A DNA stretch of 57,534 nt from Bdellovibrionales bacterium (GCA_022450595.1 JAKUPT010000012.1:1-57534); one strand, 5' to 3'. Shown: positions 43,497 through 53,314, counted from the stretch's first letter. The notes: a model not told the origin generated them from the sequence alone. Numbers and translations are program-made.

Positions 43497-44945
43497 TTAT
43501 CCAATGCTATTTTCAAGTTTCATTTCAATAAGTTTTACGGCCTCAACACTAAACTCTAGAGGTAGTTGCTTAAACACGTCTTTACAAAAACCATTCACTA
43601 AAATCGAAATGGCTTCTTCTTGAGAAAGACCTCGTGATTGCAAATAAAAAAGTTGGTCTTCACTGATTCTAGAAGTGCTGGCTTCATGCTCAACTTGTGC
43701 GGTTTTGTTTTTTACCTCAATGTAAGGAAATGTGTTGGCTTGGCACTCTTCGCCCACAAGCATGGAGTCACACTGAGTGTAGTTACGAGCCCCTTGGGCG
43801 GAAGGCATTATTTTTACCAAACCTCTGTAGCTGTTGTTTGATTTTTCTGTGGAAATACCTTTTGAGATGATAGTGCTTTTGGTGTTTTTTCCGATATGAA
43901 TCATCTTTGTGCCAGTATCTGCTTGCATTAAATCATGAGTTAATGCCACGGAGTAAAAAGCGCCTTGAGAGTTTTCCCCCTGCAAAATGCAACTTGGATA
44001 CTTCCAAGTGATCGCGCTTCCAGCTTCAACTTGTGTCCATGAGATCTTTGAGTTTTTCCCCGCACACTTTCCACGCTTGGTCACAAAATTGTAAATCCCA
44101 CCGCGACCTTGTTTGTCACCGGCGTACCAGTTTTGAACGGTGGAGTAGTTGATTTCGGCATTTTCTAAAGACACAAGCTCAACCACGGCCGCATGCAATT
44201 GATTGTTGTCACGCTGTGGAGCCGTGCAACCTTCAAGGTAGTTTACAAAGCTGCCCTCATCGGCCACAACCAATGTTCTTTCAAATTGCCCAGTGTCTTT
44301 TTGGTTGATTCTAAAGTAAGTGGAAAGATCTAAGGGGCATTTGACACCTTTTGGAATATAACAAAACGAGCCGTCAGTGAAAACGGCTGCATTCAAAGCC
44401 GCATAAAAGTTATCTTTGTAAGGCACAACGCTGCCAAAGTATTTTCGCACAAGTTCTGGGTGTTCTTGAATGGCTTCAGAAATGGAACAAAAGATCACAC
44501 CCTGTTCTTCTAAAATTTCTTGATGAGTGGTTCCCACCGACACACTGTCAAACACCGCATCAACGGCCACACCAGAAATACGTTTTTGCTCAGCTAGCGG
44601 TATGCCTAGTTTTTCAAAAGTTTTAAGAAGTTCTGGATCTAAATCATCTAAACTTTTTGGCCCCTCTTGCTGCTGCTCCTCTTTAGATTTTGGAGCGGAG
44701 TAGTAGCGAACATTTTGAAAGTCGACCTTTGGGTAATGAACATTGGCCCAAGTCGGCTCATCTAGAGTTTGCCAATATTCATAGGCTTTAAGGCGGTACT
44801 CTAACATCCACTCAGGCTCTTTTTTCTTGGACGAGATCAAGCGGATCACATCTTCGTTTAAACCCTTTTCAATAGTGTCTGCATCTATTTGAGTTTCAAA
44901 TCCATATTTGTATTCTTTTTGAGCATAGGGGATTTTTGCACTCAT
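43497..44945 (-). CDS. sufB: Fe-S assembly scaffold SufB
   Basis: Main scaffold of the SUF system. 482 residues, the usual length, with family parts [55 protein letters not shown] and the end [20 protein letters not shown]. Its ATG overlaps the stop of the Rrf2 regulator gene by 4 bp, so the sensor and scaffold are made together. Confidence 0.96.
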   Translation of the reverse strand: MSAKIPYAQKEYKYGFETQIDADTIEKGLNEDVIRLISSKKKEPEWMLEYRLKAYEYWQTLDEPTWANVHYPKVDFQNVRYYSAPKSKEEQQQEGPKSLDDLDPELLKTFEKLGIPLAEQKRISGVAVDAVFDSVSVGTTHQEILEEQGVIFCSISEAIQEHPELVRKYFGSVVPYKDNFYAALNAAVFTDGSFCYIPKGVKCPLDLSTYFRINQKDTGQFERTLVVADEGSFVNYLEGCTAPQRDNNQLHAAVVELVSLENAEINYSTVQNWYAGDKQGRGGIYNFVTKRGKCAGKNSKISWTQVEAGSAITWKYPSCILQGENSQGAFYSVALTHDLMQADTGTKMIHIGKNTKSTIISKGISTEKSNNSYRGLVKIMPSAQGARNYTQCDSMLVGEECQANTFPYIEVKNKTAQVEHEASTSRISEDQLFYLQSRGLSQEEAISILVNGFCKDVFKQLPLEFSVEAVKLIEMKLENSIG

Positions 44946-45409
44946 AGCGCCTCTCCTTGTTCGCTGAGGGAACCGGTCAATTCCACATGAGCATGTGTGT
45001 GTTTTTGTGGTTTTAAAATTTCAATTAACGGCAGTGAATCGTAAAAATTTATCAGCTTTTGATTCAGTTCATGAATAGGAGAAATAATATTGCAACTGTG
45101 TGTGAGTTCACAGGCGCTGTCGGAGTGAATGCATTTGGCGAGTTCAAGACTCCCCAAAAGCCCCCGATAGAGTTCTAATAAGCTCACTTTACTCAGGTCT
45201 TTAATAATCATGTATCCACCGTGAGCACCTTGAACGGATTTTAATAAACCCATTGAGGTCATTTGCTGCATAGTTTTTGCTGTTGCGTCAAAAGGACAGC
45301 CCGTACTCTCACAGATCTCTTTGACCTGAGTAAGTTGGCCCTGACCTTTAGAGCTCATAAATTTGAGCGACATCAAAGCATATTCCAGCTTTCGGTTGAT
45401 TTTTGTCAT
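44942..45409 (-). CDS. Rrf2-family Fe-S-sensing regulator of the SUF operon
   Basis: 155-residue Rrf2/IscR-like transcription factor, first gene of rrf2-sufB-sufC-sufD-sufS-nfu. N-terminal winged helix ([14 protein letters not shown]), with a recognition region around [18 protein letters not shown], and a cluster-binding trio [14 protein letters not shown] (C-x6-C-x5-C). Likely holds a [2Fe-2S] or related cluster and represses suf when clusters are plentiful. Good AGGAG ribosome site. A possible binding palindrome lies 84 bp upstream. Confidence 0.9.
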   Translation of the reverse strand: MTKINRKLEYALMSLKFMSSKGQGQLTQVKEICESTGCPFDATAKTMQQMTSMGLLKSVQGAHGGYMIIKDLSKVSLLELYRGLLGSLELAKCIHSDSACELTHSCNIISPIHELNQKLINFYDSLPLIEILKPQKHTHAHVELTGSLSEQGEAL

Positions 45410-45492
45410 TTAAAACCACTCCTAATTAAGTCCGTAGTTGAGAATTAAATGAAAACAAAGTGAAATTCAATTAGAAATACGCTTTTTTTTAA

Positions 45493-45516
45493 CTTATTTA
45501 ACTAATGTCAAATAAG
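45493..45516. promoter_or_regulatory. Candidate operator/promoter of the SUF operon
   Basis: CTTATTT (45493-45499) and AAATAAG (45510-45516) form an inverted repeat. On the minus strand the interval includes TTGACA, a consensus -35 box. A repressor here would block transcription of rrf2-suf and could also affect the divergent gene at 45552. Consistent with Rrf2 autoregulation but not proven. Confidence 0.45.
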
Positions 45517-45551
45517 GGGGTTTTGTATTTACAAACTGTAGAGATTTCACT

Positions 45552-46415
45552 ATGTTAATCTTTATGAAAAATCCATGGGTTCGCTTAGCCTATATCACTG
45601 TTTGCAGTGTATTAGTGCTCACAATTATCGTATTTGTTTTAAAAATCTACTCTGAGTCTATGCAGCATGGGGCTTACAACCACCCACTGGTGCAACAGCC
45701 CTATCACCTTGTGATCAGTGCCACAACTCCCGACCTTGGTCCTATAGGCCAGTTGGAGTTTTATCAAAAGGCTCACAGCAAATGGCCCGGGGCTTTCTTA
45801 GAAGTGCCCATCCAAATCAGCCGTGATGGTACGGCTGTGGTTTATCCTTTTGATGACATTAAAGAGTCTGGCTGGGGTGACGGCGATGTTTTTGAGCACA
45901 CATTTGGAAAACTTCAAAAACTTTCAAACGGCAAAATCCTAACTCTAAACGAACTGCTCGGAGCCATGCCCGATAGCTTTTTGTTTTTAAAAGTCATGGA
46001 CCAAGATCCAGCCATGTTTCAGCCCGCGGTTGAGGTTTTAAAAAACAACGAAAAGCAAGACAATGTGATTGTTTACTCTCAGATGATGGACAGCTTTAAT
46101 TATGTTTTTAAAGATCATCCCCACTGGGTTTTCGCTGGCGGCACCCTTCATTTGCAACAGCTCCATATATTAGATGCGATCTTTCTTCCTGGCCTTGCTA
46201 AAATTAAGCCGGACTTTTTTGTGGTTAACACTAAAAACATCAAAGACCAACTTCTTACAAAGTCCGCCATGAATGAGTTGAACCGAAGGTTTAAACGAAT
46301 TCTTTTTGATGGCAGCATTGAGGAATACAAAGCTCTGCCTGACTGGGTTAAATCTGAAATTAAAGGCTTTGTGACAGCACAGCCTGATTACTTTCTAGAA
46401 GTATTACAGAACTAA
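45552..46415 (+). CDS. Membrane-anchored GDPD-fold protein lacking catalytic residues
   Basis: 287 residues. N-terminal membrane anchor (~12-33), then a domain that follows the glycerophosphodiester phosphodiesterase layout: an opening strand LVISATTPDLGPIGQLEFYQ where active enzymes have HRG...ENT, FLEVPIQISRDGTAVVYPFDD for the ELDVQxTKDGxxVVxHD motif, LTLNELLGAMPD for PTLEEVL, and a late FVTAQPDYF strand. The catalytic His-Arg, the metal Asp of ExD and the His of HD are all replaced, so phosphodiesterase activity is unlikely. Divergent from the SUF operon. An ATG at 45564 is an alternative start. Confidence 0.65.
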   Translation: MLIFMKNPWVRLAYITVCSVLVLTIIVFVLKIYSESMQHGAYNHPLVQQPYHLVISATTPDLGPIGQLEFYQKAHSKWPGAFLEVPIQISRDGTAVVYPFDDIKESGWGDGDVFEHTFGKLQKLSNGKILTLNELLGAMPDSFLFLKVMDQDPAMFQPAVEVLKNNEKQDNVIVYSQMMDSFNYVFKDHPHWVFAGGTLHLQQLHILDAIFLPGLAKIKPDFFVVNTKNIKDQLLTKSAMNELNRRFKRILFDGSIEEYKALPDWVKSEIKGFVTAQPDYFLEVLQN

Positions 46416-46691
46416 ATTATAGATTGTTGGACGGATTCTCTATTTTTTATTAAGTATTCTTCAGACTAAAGCTAACTTAAAAAATACGTTTGATTCTATC
46501 AGGTGACCATTAACATAACTGACAAAAGCACACTCAAATCAAAACCTCATATAAAATCGTCGAATTTAGCCTCTAATTTATTAAGACCGGCATAAGATCA
46601 AAGTCTTGAAAATAAAAAGTCCATAAACTCGACAATATCTTTCATTAAAGCTACAATCTCTAGGTTAACAACTTAAAAGAGAGATGCATCT

Positions 46692-47441
46692 ATGATTTTA
46701 TTTCTTCTTTCCAACCTAGCTTTTGCTCAAAACCAAAACCCTGTACAACCAAAAGTGGAAATGGGCGTATGGCATGCCATCACCTCAGCCAGCCCGGTGG
46801 TACAACTCACACTGATTCTTTTGATTGTTATGTCCGTGGTTACATGGGCCATTATTTTAAATAAAAAAAATCAGTTCAAAGGTTTCTTTACACAAAATGA
46901 AGACTTTTTGGATCAGTTTTGGAAAGCTGGTTCTTTGGATGAGATTTATGATTCCCTTGATAAGGTTCCAGAAAGTGCCATGGGCAATATTTTTAAATCT
47001 GGTTATCTAGAGCTTACAAAAATTGCTGACTCAAAGCTTGCTGTTAAAAAAGAAAACGACACGGTTTTTGTGGGGGGCTTAGACAACTTAGAGCGCTCTT
47101 TAAAAAAAGCCACTGAAGTGGAAATCGCAAAACTTGAATCGCGACTCAGTTTTTTAGCCTCTACAGGAAGTTCAGCTCCATTTATTGGTTTGTTTGGAAC
47201 GGTTTGGGGGATTATGAATGCCTTTCAAAAAATTGCATTGGCAGGCTCAGCCTCTCTAGCTGTTGTGGCCCCCGGTATTGCTGAAGCTCTTGTGGCCACA
47301 GCCATTGGTTTACTGGCTGCCATTCCTGCAGCTATTGGTTACAACTATTACATGGATATGATTCGAAGACTTGAAGTGGAAATGCATAACTTCAATTTAG
47401 ATTTTTTAAATATCGCCAAGCGAAACTTTTTTAAAGGATAA
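46692..47441 (+). CDS. tolQ: Tol-Pal system proton channel subunit TolQ
   Basis: With TolR forms the proton-driven inner-membrane motor that constricts the outer membrane during division. 249 residues, three transmembrane segments (~30-55, ~155-180, ~190-215), with the conserved SSAPFIGLFGTVWGIMNAF and GIAEALVATAIGLLAAIPA. Unusually the N-terminus MILFLLSNLAFAQNQN looks like a short extra signal peptide ahead of the first usual segment. Ribosome site AAGAGAGA. First gene of tolQ-tolR-tolA-tolB; 2 bp gap to tolR. The 276 bp upstream hold no gene I can see. Confidence 0.93.
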   Translation: MILFLLSNLAFAQNQNPVQPKVEMGVWHAITSASPVVQLTLILLIVMSVVTWAIILNKKNQFKGFFTQNEDFLDQFWKAGSLDEIYDSLDKVPESAMGNIFKSGYLELTKIADSKLAVKKENDTVFVGGLDNLERSLKKATEVEIAKLESRLSFLASTGSSAPFIGLFGTVWGIMNAFQKIALAGSASLAVVAPGIAEALVATAIGLLAAIPAAIGYNYYMDMIRRLEVEMHNFNLDFLNIAKRNFFKG

Positions 47442-47443
47442 CT

Positions 47444-47860
47444 ATGGGAATGGGAAGTTCTGGCGGCAATGGCCGCAGACGAGGCATGATGAGTGAAATC
47501 AACGTCACTCCCCTTGTTGATGTCATGTTAGTGCTTTTAATTATTTTTATGGTCACAGCCCCCTTAATGCAACAAGGCTTAGAGGTGGACCTACCTGAAA
47601 CAGCCGCATCCGGGGTGGAGGCTCAAGAAGAGCCCTTTGTGCTGACCATAAATGCAAAGGGCAACATCGACATTGGTGGCGTTAAAGTTCCAGTGGATAA
47701 TTTAAGAAAAAAGGTGGCAGCCATTTTATCCACCCGAAAAAACAAACAAGTTTATATTAAAGCCGACAAACGAACATATTACGAAACGGTTGCGCAAGTT
47801 ATGGGTGAGCTTCGCGCTGCAGGAATTTACAACATCAGCTTGATTACGCTGCCAAAATAA
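47444..47860 (+). CDS. tolR: Tol-Pal system motor subunit TolR
   Basis: 138 residues, one transmembrane helix (~22-42) with the motif EINVTPLVDVMLVLLIIFMV, whose Asp carries protons, followed by a periplasmic ExbD/TolR domain. Starts 2 bp after tolQ with AAGGATAA upstream; 4 bp before tolA. Confidence 0.94.
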   Translation: MGMGSSGGNGRRRGMMSEINVTPLVDVMLVLLIIFMVTAPLMQQGLEVDLPETAASGVEAQEEPFVLTINAKGNIDIGGVKVPVDNLRKKVAAILSTRKNKQVYIKADKRTYYETVAQVMGELRAAGIYNISLITLPK

Positions 47861-47864
47861 AATT

Positions 47865-48632
47865 ATGAGTTTTTTAAAAGCCAAATTAAAACATGACCAC
47901 TTTAAACTCTTTTTAGTAGTGAGCTTTTCCACTCACTTACTAGTTGTGGCATTGTTTCAAATAGGCTCTTTGTTCACATCTAACGAAGCTATTGAAATTA
48001 AAAGTGCGATGAAGGTCGATATGGTGGCCCTTCCAGACAAACATCAGCAAAAGCCTAAAAAAGCGCCGGCAAAAAAGAAAGTTAAAAAACCAAAGCCTGC
48101 ACCACCACCGCCTAAGCCGAAACCAAAGCCTGAGCCCAAAGCCAAGCCAAAACCTGAGCCAAAGATTGATAAAAAAGCTCAGCAAGATGCCTTTAGTAAG
48201 CTCAATCAGGCCGATGCTTTTTCAAAGCTCGACGACATAAAAGAACCAGAGCCCGAAGAAAACAAAGAGTCCGACAACGATGCCAGCGATGACAAATACA
48301 AAGGCAATCAAATTTTAGATGGCAACAGTTTAAGTGGTTTAAACAAAATGGAAATGAATGCCTACTACAACACTCTTATTACTCAAGTTCAAAATGAGTT
48401 TTTAGCACCAGCTTTTTTAAGTCAAAAGGACTTACGCTGCAGCGTGATTGTGCAACTCGATGAGAGGGGATATGTCCTACGTCGAGATATAGAGTCTAGT
48501 TCTGGCAATGAGTTGTTTGATGAAGCGGCTCTATCAGCTATAGATCGCTCTTCTCCATTTCCCACACCTCCAGAGCGTTTGCAAAATACCATAGCAAGAA
48601 ATAAGATAATTTTTAGATTTCCAAGACAATAA
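47865..48632 (+). CDS. tolA: TolA/TonB-like energy-transducing protein with short Pro/Lys linker
   Basis: 255 residues: inner-membrane helix (~16-38), Pro/Lys-rich linker (~64-105, PAPPPPKPKPKPEPK-type repeats), acidic stretch (~125-145), and C-terminal TonB/TolA domain (~165-255: CSVIVQLDERGYVLRRDIES, FDEAALSAIDRSSPFPTPPE). Position between tolR and tolB supports TolA. The long alanine-rich helix of E. coli TolA is replaced by the TonB-like proline linker, so it resembles TonB in build. Confidence 0.85.
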   Translation: MSFLKAKLKHDHFKLFLVVSFSTHLLVVALFQIGSLFTSNEAIEIKSAMKVDMVALPDKHQQKPKKAPAKKKVKKPKPAPPPPKPKPKPEPKAKPKPEPKIDKKAQQDAFSKLNQADAFSKLDDIKEPEPEENKESDNDASDDKYKGNQILDGNSLSGLNKMEMNAYYNTLITQVQNEFLAPAFLSQKDLRCSVIVQLDERGYVLRRDIESSSGNELFDEAALSAIDRSSPFPTPPERLQNTIARNKIIFRFPRQ

Positions 48633-48646
48633 CTTAGGAGTTTGTC

Positions 48647-50056
48647 ATGAAAAAACTGTCCCTTATAATTTTCACGCTATTTTTTAGCTTGTTAGCAACA
48701 GCTCAAAAAGACTCCAATAAAGTCTACCTTGATGTGGGAGATGCAAAGGTCAAAAAAAGCTTACTGGCTATGCCGGCATTTTTGTACTTTGGTTCGGGCA
48801 AAACAAACTCCACTCATATTCGCTATGGGACTGAAATTTTTGAAACCATTAAACAAAACATGGAAGTTTCCAGTTATTTTACCTTTGTAAAACCCGATGC
48901 TTTTTTAGAAGACACTTCAAAGGCCAAGTTAAAGCCTAAAACTTTAGAAGAAGGTGGGTTTGATTTTAAAAGTTGGTCCGCCATTGGCACAGACTTTTTG
49001 ATCAAGGCCGGCTACAGTGTTTCAGGCTCAACGGTAAAACTTGAAATCTACGCCTATTCTGTAAAACAAATGAAACTAATTTTTGGTCGCACTTATAGTG
49101 CTAAGGCCAGTGACTTAAGGCAGATTGCTCACACTTTTAGTGATGACTTTATAGAGGCACTTACTGGCAAAAAAGGCATGTATCGCTCAAAAATAGCGGT
49201 CACCGTAAGCACTAAAGCGGGTCAAAAAGAAATCTTTGTTATGGACTGGGACGGTAAAAACAGAAAACAGATCAGTAAGTTTAAAAACATCTCTATTTCA
49301 CCAGCCTGGTCTCCAGATGCTAAAAAAGTGGCCTACACAAGTTTTGCTTATCACCCAAAAGCAAAAGTTAGAAATGCGGATCTTTTTGAATACGATTTAG
49401 AAACAGGCAAGACTTTTATGATCTCTAGCAAAAAAGGTATTAACTCTGGAGCTGCCTACCACCCAAATGGAGAAGAACTTTATTTTTCTATCTCAGAGAA
49501 TGGCGCTCCTGATATTTATATTTATGATCGTAAAACTGAAAAAAGAAGAAAATTTACCGATGGCCCACTTGGAGCCATGAATGTGGAGCCCGCTGTTTCA
49601 CCCGACGGAAAACTTGTGGCTTACTCTTCAGACCGCTCCGGTAAACAACCCATGGTGTACCTTAAAAAAGCTGGTTCTTCTCCAAAAGCAAAACCCAAAA
49701 GACTTACTTTTGCAGGACGCTACAACTCGACCCCAGCATGGTCACCAGATGGAAAGTTGATCGCATTTAGTGGTCATAAAGACGGACATTTTGACATTTA
49801 CTTATTAAATGTTGAAACCAAAAGAATCTTTAAAAAGTTAACCTCAGCTAAAAAAAGAGTGGGCAACACAAACAAGTGGGCCAACAATGAGTCGCCCACC
49901 TTTTCACCAGATGGCCGTTTTGTCATGTTCACTTCTGATCGCTATGGACCACATCAGCTTTTTATTGTAGATGTGCATGGTAAAAACATTGAAAGAAGAA
50001 TCACCAACGACAACAAAAACTATGAAAAACCAAAGTGGTCGAAACTTTTAGATTAA
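48647..50056 (+). CDS. tolB: Tol-Pal system periplasmic protein TolB
   Basis: 469 residues: signal peptide (1-~19, LLATAQKDS), N-terminal alpha/beta domain (~25-180), then a WD40-like beta propeller with repeated ISPAWSPDAKKVAYTS-type units (about five, each carrying a WSPDG/SPDG motif). Couples Pal to the TolQRA motor. Ribosome site AGGAG, 14 bp after tolA. No pal gene follows; the next gene is glnE, starting after 1 bp. Confidence 0.94.
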   Translation: MKKLSLIIFTLFFSLLATAQKDSNKVYLDVGDAKVKKSLLAMPAFLYFGSGKTNSTHIRYGTEIFETIKQNMEVSSYFTFVKPDAFLEDTSKAKLKPKTLEEGGFDFKSWSAIGTDFLIKAGYSVSGSTVKLEIYAYSVKQMKLIFGRTYSAKASDLRQIAHTFSDDFIEALTGKKGMYRSKIAVTVSTKAGQKEIFVMDWDGKNRKQISKFKNISISPAWSPDAKKVAYTSFAYHPKAKVRNADLFEYDLETGKTFMISSKKGINSGAAYHPNGEELYFSISENGAPDIYIYDRKTEKRRKFTDGPLGAMNVEPAVSPDGKLVAYSSDRSGKQPMVYLKKAGSSPKAKPKRLTFAGRYNSTPAWSPDGKLIAFSGHKDGHFDIYLLNVETKRIFKKLTSAKKRVGNTNKWANNESPTFSPDGRFVMFTSDRYGPHQLFIVDVHGKNIERRITNDNKNYEKPKWSKLLD

Positions 50057-50057
50057 T

Positions 50058-52520
50058 ATGGCTTTAAAAAGCATTGAATCCTATTCAGAAAATCAGATTG
50101 AACAGCTTAAATCGGTGAGCCCAGCAGCTCACCGTTTTTTTTCGTTAATAGATAAAATTAGCGACAGTAATGATTTTTCAAAGCTTCGAAAACTAAGACA
50201 TCAATACTGGCTTGAGTGTGCCCTGGCCACATTCCATAATTCCGCCAGCACAGAAGAAATTTGTGATTATTGGAGTCAGTGCGCCGATTCACTCATCCAA
50301 CTTAGTTTTGAAATGGTTGAACTAGATAAAGAGCCTGTGGGTATTTTTGCCTTAGGAAAACTAGGCTCTGTAGAACTCAATCTCAGCTCAGATGTGGATT
50401 TGGTCATTATCAGCCAAAACCCTCCCCACAAAGAACTTTTAGATAAAATAAAACTTTTTACCAAACTTTTAAATGAAAACACTGAAGAGGGATTTGTTCT
50501 TCGAGTGGATTATAACCTTCGCCCCGGTGGACGCTTTGGGCCTCTTATTTCAAGCGTGAATCAATTTGCTGACTACTACTGGAGCCAAGGAGAGACTTGG
50601 GAAAAGCTAGCCTTTGTAAGACTGAGAGGCCTCTGCGGCACCAAAGAGGTTTTAGATCAAATACTTGAGATCGGTCACAAGTTTAGCTTTAGAAAGTTTT
50701 TAGATTACACACTTTTTGAAGATTTAAAGCACTTAAGATCCCGAATTCAAACCGAGTACAAGCCCCAAAAAAAACAAATTGATTTAAAAATGGGAATTGG
50801 TGGCATTCGCGATATTGAACTTTTTCTGCATGCACTGGTTGTGATTCACGCTGGCAAAGTTAAAAACCTTCATGCCCAAGAAACATCAAAAATAGTAGAG
50901 CACTTAAAAACTCATAATATTTTAGAAGCCAACAAACTAAATTTTCTTATAAATACTTATTGGAAACTCAGAGATCTTGAAAACAAAGTTCAACTTTTAA
51001 ATGATCAACAAACACACAAGTGGAGCGAAGAGCTGAGTTACCCTGTGCTTTCTGAACAAGACTATCAAGGCCTTTTAGAGGACTTTGAACAAGTAGATAA
51101 AGTTGTTACAGATCTGTTAGGTAAAGCCGAACTTGATCAAGAGCTTTTACCACAATCTGAGAGTGAACAAAAAAAATGGTTGGCAGAACTTGGCTTTAAC
51201 AACACAAGCATTGAAAAAGTTTGGCCCCAGCTGATGCAGTACACGGCTCTTTCCAAACGGCAGCAAAAAGATGAGTCGATTAGAAGAAACTTTTTATATC
51301 TTTTTATCAAAGAATTAGTAAACAAAAATCAAGATATGGACCTGGGACTGCATCTGCTATTTGACTTTGTTCGGTCCACCAGAGCTAAAGCCAGTTTTTT
51401 TAGTTTGTTGGTGAGAGAAAAACCTCTTATATCAAATTTGGCTCGCCTGTTTTCAACCAGTCCTTATCTTGGAGGACTCATTGCCTCTAGGCCGGAGCTG
51501 TTAGACGCCTATTTATTTCGTGTGCAAGAGGCCTACTCCACCGACACCGCACAAATGCTTGATGAAATGGCGGAGAGGCGATTGATCACAGAGCTTATAG
51601 CAAGTTCTGAGTTTTTAGGACAACTCAACGTTGTTGAACTCACTAAAAGTTTATCTAACTGTGCTGACAATATTTGCTCTTACCTTTTGGAACATCTAAA
51701 AAAACAACACGCCCCGGAATCCACCATTGATATTTTAACTCTTGGCAAATGGGGCGGCAAAGAGTTGGGGCTTCGATCAGACTTAGACTTTGTTTTTGTG
51801 GTCGATCACTCACCCGATGAGGACGACTACAAGGTGGCAAAAAGGTTTATTTCTAGGCTGAATGACCAACACCGAGGTGGAAAAATATATTCTGTAGATT
51901 TACGCCTTAGGCCTTCTGGCAATGCCGGCCCTATGATTTTAAACAAAAATCAACTTGATAATTTTTTAAAAAACGAAGCTCCTATTTGGCTTAAGCAGTC
52001 TTATTTAAGAGCCAGATTTTTATCTGAAAAGCCCTGTGAGGAGATCTATCAGTCCTGCGTGGAACAGCCTTTAACTTTAGAAGACAAAAAAGAATTATTA
52101 AAAATTCGGAACAAGCTAAGAGTTTCCCTCACTAAAAACAAGATTGATATTAAACACTCTCAAGGTGGACTTATTGATATTGAGTTTTATATACAGATCA
52201 GTTTTTTAAAACTACAAGTGTCGCCAAAATCTTCCAACACGCTCTTACAAATGCAACAATTAAAAGAGATCGACCCTAACTGGACCAAGGTGTACCAACA
52301 ACTTTCTAAAAACTATCTCAAGATGAGACAGTGGGAGCAACTCTATCAGTTAGTCAGTCTTAAGTCGGGCAGTGTTTTAGAGTTAAACTCAGAGAGCTTT
52401 AAGCGAATGGTAAGGCTTCTTAAAACTGATCCCAAAAGCTTAGAACAAGAAGTCTTGAACTGTCTCAAAATGACTTATGAAAGTCTGGCTAAAGTTGACC
52501 CCTTGGGTGACTCAGCTTAA
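50058..52520 (+). CDS. glnE: Glutamine synthetase adenylyltransferase/deadenylase GlnE
   Basis: Bifunctional regulator that adenylylates or deadenylylates glutamine synthetase in response to nitrogen status. 820 residues, shorter than the ~950 of E. coli, mainly at the N-terminus. Two nucleotidyltransferase domains: N-terminal deadenylase with GKLGSVELNLSSDVDLVII (~95-113) and C-terminal adenylylase with GKWGGKELGLRSDLDFVFV (~560-580), both keeping the DxD metal residues; each is followed by a YxLRPxG-like motif (DYNLRPGGRFGP, DLRLRPSGNAGP). It starts directly after tolB, an unusual neighbour. glnA and glnB are not in the window. Confidence 0.94.
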   Translation: MALKSIESYSENQIEQLKSVSPAAHRFFSLIDKISDSNDFSKLRKLRHQYWLECALATFHNSASTEEICDYWSQCADSLIQLSFEMVELDKEPVGIFALGKLGSVELNLSSDVDLVIISQNPPHKELLDKIKLFTKLLNENTEEGFVLRVDYNLRPGGRFGPLISSVNQFADYYWSQGETWEKLAFVRLRGLCGTKEVLDQILEIGHKFSFRKFLDYTLFEDLKHLRSRIQTEYKPQKKQIDLKMGIGGIRDIELFLHALVVIHAGKVKNLHAQETSKIVEHLKTHNILEANKLNFLINTYWKLRDLENKVQLLNDQQTHKWSEELSYPVLSEQDYQGLLEDFEQVDKVVTDLLGKAELDQELLPQSESEQKKWLAELGFNNTSIEKVWPQLMQYTALSKRQQKDESIRRNFLYLFIKELVNKNQDMDLGLHLLFDFVRSTRAKASFFSLLVREKPLISNLARLFSTSPYLGGLIASRPELLDAYLFRVQEAYSTDTAQMLDEMAERRLITELIASSEFLGQLNVVELTKSLSNCADNICSYLLEHLKKQHAPESTIDILTLGKWGGKELGLRSDLDFVFVVDHSPDEDDYKVAKRFISRLNDQHRGGKIYSVDLRLRPSGNAGPMILNKNQLDNFLKNEAPIWLKQSYLRARFLSEKPCEEIYQSCVEQPLTLEDKKELLKIRNKLRVSLTKNKIDIKHSQGGLIDIEFYIQISFLKLQVSPKSSNTLLQMQQLKEIDPNWTKVYQQLSKNYLKMRQWEQLYQLVSLKSGSVLELNSESFKRMVRLLKTDPKSLEQEVLNCLKMTYESLAKVDPLGDSA

Positions 52521-52543
52521 CCTATTATATATAGGGGACTATC

Positions 52544-53314
52544 ATGAAACTTATCCTTCTTTCATTATTAATGATATTTTGCTTACCTGCATTTTCTCAA
52601 AATTCAGATATAGTAAAAAAAATTGAACGCGCAAGCCAGCCGGAAGAAAAACCGGACATGCGTATGATTGATCCAAAGCTGATGAAGATCAAAAAGCCTG
52701 CCGACCCAAGACCTTTAAGAATGTACGCTGTTTTTAAAATTCAAATGCCAAGCGAGAATAACAACAACTCGGCACAAGCCAAATCTGAAGAAGACAATTC
52801 AACAGCAACGCCAACTGATAAAAATGAAAACCTAGAGACGGTTAAAATAAAACTTTTCCACAACCTTGTCCCCAACACTGTGGCCAATTTTGTCGGGCTT
52901 GCAGAGGGGAAAAAGTCCTTCACCTTAAGAGATGGCAAAAGACACAAAAGGCCTTTTTATGATGGCCTAGAGTTCACCAAGGTTATTAGGGGCTTTATTG
53001 TACAAAGTGGCTGCCCATACAACGACAGCACCGGTGGCCCTGGTTACGAGATCGAAAACGAAGTGAATAGTAATTACACTTTTAATCGCCCGGGTCTTGT
53101 ATCTACGGTTTTCAGAAACGGCAGTCAGTTTTTTATAACTCTTGGAAAGCACGAACACCTTAACAACAGTGACCCAAAACATATTATTTTTGGTGAAGTC
53201 ATCGAAGGCATGGACACCATCTATGAAATAGGTAAAATTCCTGTCAACCGCACCGATAAGCCGCTTAAAAAAGTCATTTTAAAATCTGTAAAAATTGAGC
53301 GAGAGTACAAATAA
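52544..53314 (+). CDS. Exported cyclophilin-type peptidyl-prolyl isomerase
   Basis: 256 residues: signal peptide (1-~18, CLPAFSQNS), a ~75-residue low-complexity/Asn-Ser-rich linker (~65-95) and a cyclophilin domain (~100-255) with VPNTVANFVGLAEGK, FYDGLEFTKVIRGFIVQSGC, STGGPGYEIENE, SQFFITLGKHEHL and HIIFGEVIEGMD. The FxxxxxxFxxQ-type core (GFIVQSG) and the SQFFIT strand are present; the catalytic Arg of FHRV is changed (FTKV), so activity may be reduced. Ribosome site AGGGGA. Follows glnE by 23 bp; strong terminator after. Folding helper for periplasmic proteins. Confidence 0.88.
   Translation: MKLILLSLLMIFCLPAFSQNSDIVKKIERASQPEEKPDMRMIDPKLMKIKKPADPRPLRMYAVFKIQMPSENNNNSAQAKSEEDNSTATPTDKNENLETVKIKLFHNLVPNTVANFVGLAEGKKSFTLRDGKRHKRPFYDGLEFTKVIRGFIVQSGCPYNDSTGGPGYEIENEVNSNYTFNRPGLVSTVFRNGSQFFITLGKHEHLNNSDPKHIIFGEVIEGMDTIYEIGKIPVNRTDKPLKKVILKSVKIEREYK

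Noticed and set aside
47940-48185. Minus-strand Trp/Arg/Leu-rich frame opposite tolA
   Set aside because: Complement of the proline/lysine linker of TolA; low-complexity artefact.
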